In this document: piece by piece, positions 61,168-64,000 of the stretch
Layout: every line of letters starts with the position of its first letter
Numbering within the stretch: position 1 is the stretch's first letter
Assembly: GCF_000026945.1 (NCBI RefSeq)
Contig: NC_012864.1
Span: forward strand, 1,116,001-1,180,000
Source: Candida dubliniensis CD36
Taxonomy: Eukaryota > Ascomycota > Pichiomycetes > Serinales > Debaryomycetaceae
DNA: 64,000 nt
Reading direction: 5' to 3'
Notes under the pieces: generated by a model
What the model was told of the DNA's origin: nothing
What the model saw: the letters and a program-made list of their open reading frames with translations, nothing else
Databases searched by the model: none
Made by a program: the position numbers and the translations under genes

Positions 61168-61893
61168 TTAATCGGCTTTTGGTTTAGTACCTTTGAATCT
61201 ATCGGCAATTCTTCTAATAGTAAAAGTAAACAAAGCTGATGTAACTGCAAAAGGTGGGAACAAGTCTAGTAAATACCAAATAAGATTAGGTTTAATTTCG
61301 GGTATTAAATACTTTATTGATTCCTTTAATGTGTCTAAGCTTCCAGAGTTATCTATAACTATATCAGATCTGTAATTCCTTTCCTCATTTGACATTTGAC
61401 TTTCAATTCTCTTGTTGGCGTCCGATTCAGACAATTCATTGTTTCTTGCTAACAATCTTTCAATTTGCACACCCCTTTCACAAGACACAGTAACAATAAG
61501 TCCACATAATAAACTTAATCCACTCTCATATAATAATGGGACATCTAATATAACTAGTTTCTGCAAAGAAAAATATGCCCTAATAATCTGTTTAAATATT
61601 TCCCATTTAACTGCTGGGTGCACAATCGAGTTTAGTGTTGCCAACTTTTCTTTATTTCCAAACACAGCTTGGCCCAACGCTGCTCTGTTCAAATTACCAT
61701 CCTCGCTTATTAAGTCGGGAACTTCATCACCAAATGTTGTTACTATCTTATTGAATGCTGGTTTATTTGGATAAACAACTTCTCTTGCAATCAAATCAGC
61801 ATCAACTATAGTTAGCCCATACCGATCTTTTAACTCTTTGGAAACTGTGGACTTCCCACAAGCTATTCCTCCTGTTAATCCAACAATAAGCAT
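61168..61893 (-). CDS. CAB5: Dephospho-CoA kinase
   Basis: A 241-residue kinase for the last step of coenzyme A synthesis, phosphorylating the 3'-OH of dephospho-CoA. The P-loop GLTGGIACGKST is at residues 6-17. VVDADLIAREVVYP and LDVPLLYESGL are CoaE-family substrate motifs, and R.. pairs of the lid lie near 150-170. A hydrophobic C-terminal segment (PFAVTSALFTFTIRR) suggests membrane anchoring, as in yeast Cab5. The ATG at 61893 is clear and is 141 bp from the divergent ketopantoate-reductase-fold gene. Confidence 0.93.
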   Translation of the reverse strand: MLIVGLTGGIACGKSTVSKELKDRYGLTIVDADLIAREVVYPNKPAFNKIVTTFGDEVPDLISEDGNLNRAALGQAVFGNKEKLATLNSIVHPAVKWEIFKQIIRAYFSLQKLVILDVPLLYESGLSLLCGLIVTVSCERGVQIERLLARNNELSESDANKRIESQMSNEERNYRSDIVIDNSGSLDTLKESIKYLIPEIKPNLIWYLLDLFPPFAVTSALFTFTIRRIADRFKGTKPKAD

Positions 61894-62034
61894 CAGGGTT
61901 TGCTTGTACTTCAGGACAATAACAAAAATGTGGAGCTATTTTTTGGGTGAAAAGAAAAAAAAAAGTGAATCAAAAAAAAAAAAAAAAAACACACACACAC
62001 ATACAACAATTTTACACCATCGGAAATCCCAAAC

Positions 62035-63093
62035 ATGTCAGGCACCATTCTCAAGAACCAAATAAAGGTACACATTTTAGGAGCAGGTGCTATTGGGTCA
62101 TTGGTGGCTCATGATTTGAAACAAAAGTTTCCAAACCTACTCAAGCCAGTTGTATTGTTGAAACCGGATTCGTTAGTTGAACCTTCGACAAATCATCAAA
62201 TCAGTGTTACACGTTTGGACGACGATAACCAAGAGTTCATTAGCAAGGCCGAAGTGCAAGCAATCAAACCACAACATGTTAAAGATACTATTGAGAATTT
62301 GATTGTTACAACGAAATCTTATCAAACAATACCAGCTATGCAGCCATACTTATCACATATATTGCCCAATACAAATATCTTGTTTTTACAAAATGGTATG
62401 GGGGTGACAAGCACATTAGTTAATAAATACTGGTCTCACCAAATAAGACCCAACATCTATGAGGGAATAACTACACATGGGGTATATGTAAATAATGGCA
62501 TAGTCCACCATGTGGGGAGAGGCCAAATTGCATTGTCAACGTATCCTGGAAAGTCAGATATAGATGATTTCCCAGCACTTATTCAATGTATACTAGATAC
62601 CCCTTATTTGAACGCAACTCGCTACGAGTATCCAAAGTTCTTGCTAATGCAATTGGAGAAATTAATAGTAAACTGTTGTGTGAACCCATTTACTGCTATT
62701 TTTGATTGCAGGAATGGTGAACTACTTTATGGTAATAAATTGACATTTATATGGAAAAGAATTATTAGCGAGGCCAAAAATGTCTTTGTCAAAGAGTATA
62801 CTATTCTAAAGTCCATGCCAGAATCAGAATCATTCTTGAATACTGATCGACTTTTAAAGAGTGTTATTGATGTTTGTAAAAACACTGCCAAAAATAGTTC
62901 CTCAATGAGACAGGATGTACGAAATTTGAGAAATACAGAAATTCAAAATTTAAATGGGTATATTTCATTCTTGGGGCGTAAATTGAGAATTGGTACACCT
63001 ATTAATGATATGGTAACGAATATGATTGACGGCAAGATTAGTATAGATAGAGGTATCGATCGACAAGCTGCAGATTCCTTGTCAAAATTCTGA
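62035..63093 (+). CDS. Ketopantoate-reductase-fold protein (Pan5-like / CBS2 position)
   Basis: A 352-residue ApbA/PanE-type NADP-binding protein. The nucleotide loop is GAGAIG (residues 16-21). The catalytic-lysine segment EKLIVNCCVNPFTAIF and the later EIQNLNGYISFLG...GTPIND match PanE active-site motifs, so it may reduce ketopantoate to pantoate. Its neighbours CAB5 and a SET methyltransferase, with the same orientations, flank CBS2 (YDR197W) in S. cerevisiae, a translational activator of mitochondrial cytochrome b. Enzyme or regulator cannot be decided here. The ATG at 62035 is clear. Its stop overlaps the neighbouring gene by 12 bp. Confidence 0.75.
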   Translation: MSGTILKNQIKVHILGAGAIGSLVAHDLKQKFPNLLKPVVLLKPDSLVEPSTNHQISVTRLDDDNQEFISKAEVQAIKPQHVKDTIENLIVTTKSYQTIPAMQPYLSHILPNTNILFLQNGMGVTSTLVNKYWSHQIRPNIYEGITTHGVYVNNGIVHHVGRGQIALSTYPGKSDIDDFPALIQCILDTPYLNATRYEYPKFLLMQLEKLIVNCCVNPFTAIFDCRNGELLYGNKLTFIWKRIISEAKNVFVKEYTILKSMPESESFLNTDRLLKSVIDVCKNTAKNSSSMRQDVRNLRNTEIQNLNGYISFLGRKLRIGTPINDMVTNMIDGKISIDRGIDRQAADSLSKF

Positions 63094-64000
63094 ACTGGAT
63101 TTTTCTTGTATATATGTTAATACGTTGGATGCAATCGATTTTATGTCGTGATACAAAGCTCCTATTACTTTCTTTCTTTTGTCGTCGTCATATTGAAGGT
63201 GTTGTTGTTTCTCCGCTTCGTGAATTATTTTATTCAATATGACCAGTAATAATACGTTTGAATGTTCCTTGAATATGTCTCCATCGGTGTAACCGTTTAT
63301 CAAGGCCAATAATTTGCGTGAGTTTTGAGGATCTGACTCCTGTAACGTAGCCAACGCTACTTCTGTTCGAAACGAGATTCCTTCTTTAGTCATTGTGTAA
63401 TTATCGTAATAATCAAATGTTTTTAGAAAGTCGACATGTAGTGGCTTTAAAAGTGGTACAATATATTGGCTGATATCCAAATCATTCCATTTGTTTTCGG
63501 GAATCACGAAACCATATTCACATAATAAAAACTCATTACTATGAGGTCCATAGCTCAAATAAACTTGGTCGCCAATATTATACTGAGAAGTAGTCCGTAC
63601 TTGGAACCCTTTACCATCAATTTTCAACGTGCAATGGTCGTCACACGAATGATTCATAAAATCAACATACGGAGCCATTGTAAAATTATCAGCAGAGTTT
63701 TTGCTTGTTGGTAAATCCATGTAAAGGCAACGGGAGTTAATACACAACCAAGATAATAACACTTCTTGACGAGGAAGTAGGGTTGTGACATCTCCTGCTT
63801 TGTCAATTTTTGTCTTGATTAATTCACAAATAACCCGATAATCATTTTCAAATCGAGAACGAACTTTTCTGTTCCTAACACCAGTAGAGGAGGGTAATAA
63901 CGTGTATATTTCATGTGGCCAGTCTATCGGCATCAATTCAAAATCTTCCATAGATGGTAGCATGTCCAAAAACGGTTTCCAGAACGATTTGGAAGATCTT
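63082..64000 (-). CDS. RKM2: SET-domain protein-lysine methyltransferase, 3' part (5' end outside window)
   Basis: About 305 codons of a Rubisco-LSMT-type SET methyltransferase. The frame is open to base 64000 (SKSFWKPFLDMLPS just inside it), so the start is missing; the TTG at 63969 is not a start. SET motifs are visible: VDFMNHSCDDHC and LSYGPHSNEFLLCEYGF, followed by the helical substrate-binding domain. Its position beside CAB5 and the CBS2-like gene makes it the probable Rkm2 orthologue, which methylates ribosomal protein L12 in yeast. Other ribosomal-protein methyltransferases of this type remain possible. Confidence 0.75.
   Translation of the reverse strand, partial: RSSKSFWKPFLDMLPSMEDFELMPIDWPHEIYTLLPSSTGVRNRKVRSRFENDYRVICELIKTKIDKAGDVTTLLPRQEVLLSWLCINSRCLYMDLPTSKNSADNFTMAPYVDFMNHSCDDHCTLKIDGKGFQVRTTSQYNIGDQVYLSYGPHSNEFLLCEYGFVIPENKWNDLDISQYIVPLLKPLHVDFLKTFDYYDNYTMTKEGISFRTEVALATLQESDPQNSRKLLALINGYTDGDIFKEHSNVLLLVILNKIIHEAEKQQHLQYDDDKRKKVIGALYHDIKSIASNVLTYIQEKSSSEF

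Overview
This window reads as nuclear DNA of a CTG-clade yeast very close to Candida albicans. AT-rich intergenic DNA, runs of T and A, almost intron-free genes and Asn/Ser-rich regulators all fit. The gene order (MAL31, MAL32, PPR1, an adhesin-like wall protein, RIM13, GPI10, ADH1, GRF10, DUN1, TIP20, CCT3) is the one I remember from C. albicans chromosome 5. The ADH1 product differs at roughly 15 positions from the C. albicans protein as I recall it, so C. dubliniensis is the better guess; this is from memory and not computed. One in-frame CTG, in MAL32, sits where Saccharomyces maltases have a conserved serine, which fits CUG being read as Ser.

Layout. 1-7.6 kb: 5' part of the DRG-type GTPase RBG2, the rRNA-processing gene EFG1 (not the morphogenesis regulator of the same name) and the ribosome-quality-control helicase SLH1. 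7.6-14.2 kb: a maltose module, with transporter MAL31 and alpha-glucosidase MAL32 divergent around a 2.6-kb shared promoter. 14.3-23.5 kb: a PhoD-like phosphohydrolase, a 4.6-kb gene-free stretch and a disordered universal-stress-protein-domain protein. 23.9-29.2 kb: zinc-cluster regulator PPR1, a possible small membrane protein and a secreted adhesin-like protein. 29.4-44 kb: a dense housekeeping block: RPC17, ROG1-type lipase, a snapin-like BLOC-1 subunit, OST3, RIM13, GPI10, ADH1, an ATG16-like gene and a lipase-fold protein lacking the expected catalytic serine. 44-50.8 kb: a 6.9-kb gene desert leading to homeodomain gene GRF10. 53-64 kb: MSS2, DUN1 (with a 5' intron), TIP20, CCT3, CAB5, a ketopantoate-reductase-fold gene and a partial SET methyltransferase.

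How the genes relate. Most are independent housekeeping genes. The clear functional unit is MAL31/MAL32. Neighbours that are also near one another in Saccharomyces cerevisiae occur repeatedly (EFG1/SLH1; PHO2-GRF10/MSS2/DUN1; ROG1/GPI10/TIP20; RIM13/ATG16; RPC17/CCT3; CAB5/CBS2/RKM2), mostly shuffled and reoriented within the window. No tRNA, rRNA, CRISPR array or complete transposon was recognised. Many long open frames start at TTG or GTG rather than ATG; the coordinates here were moved to the first supported ATG, or to a spliced ATG for DUN1.
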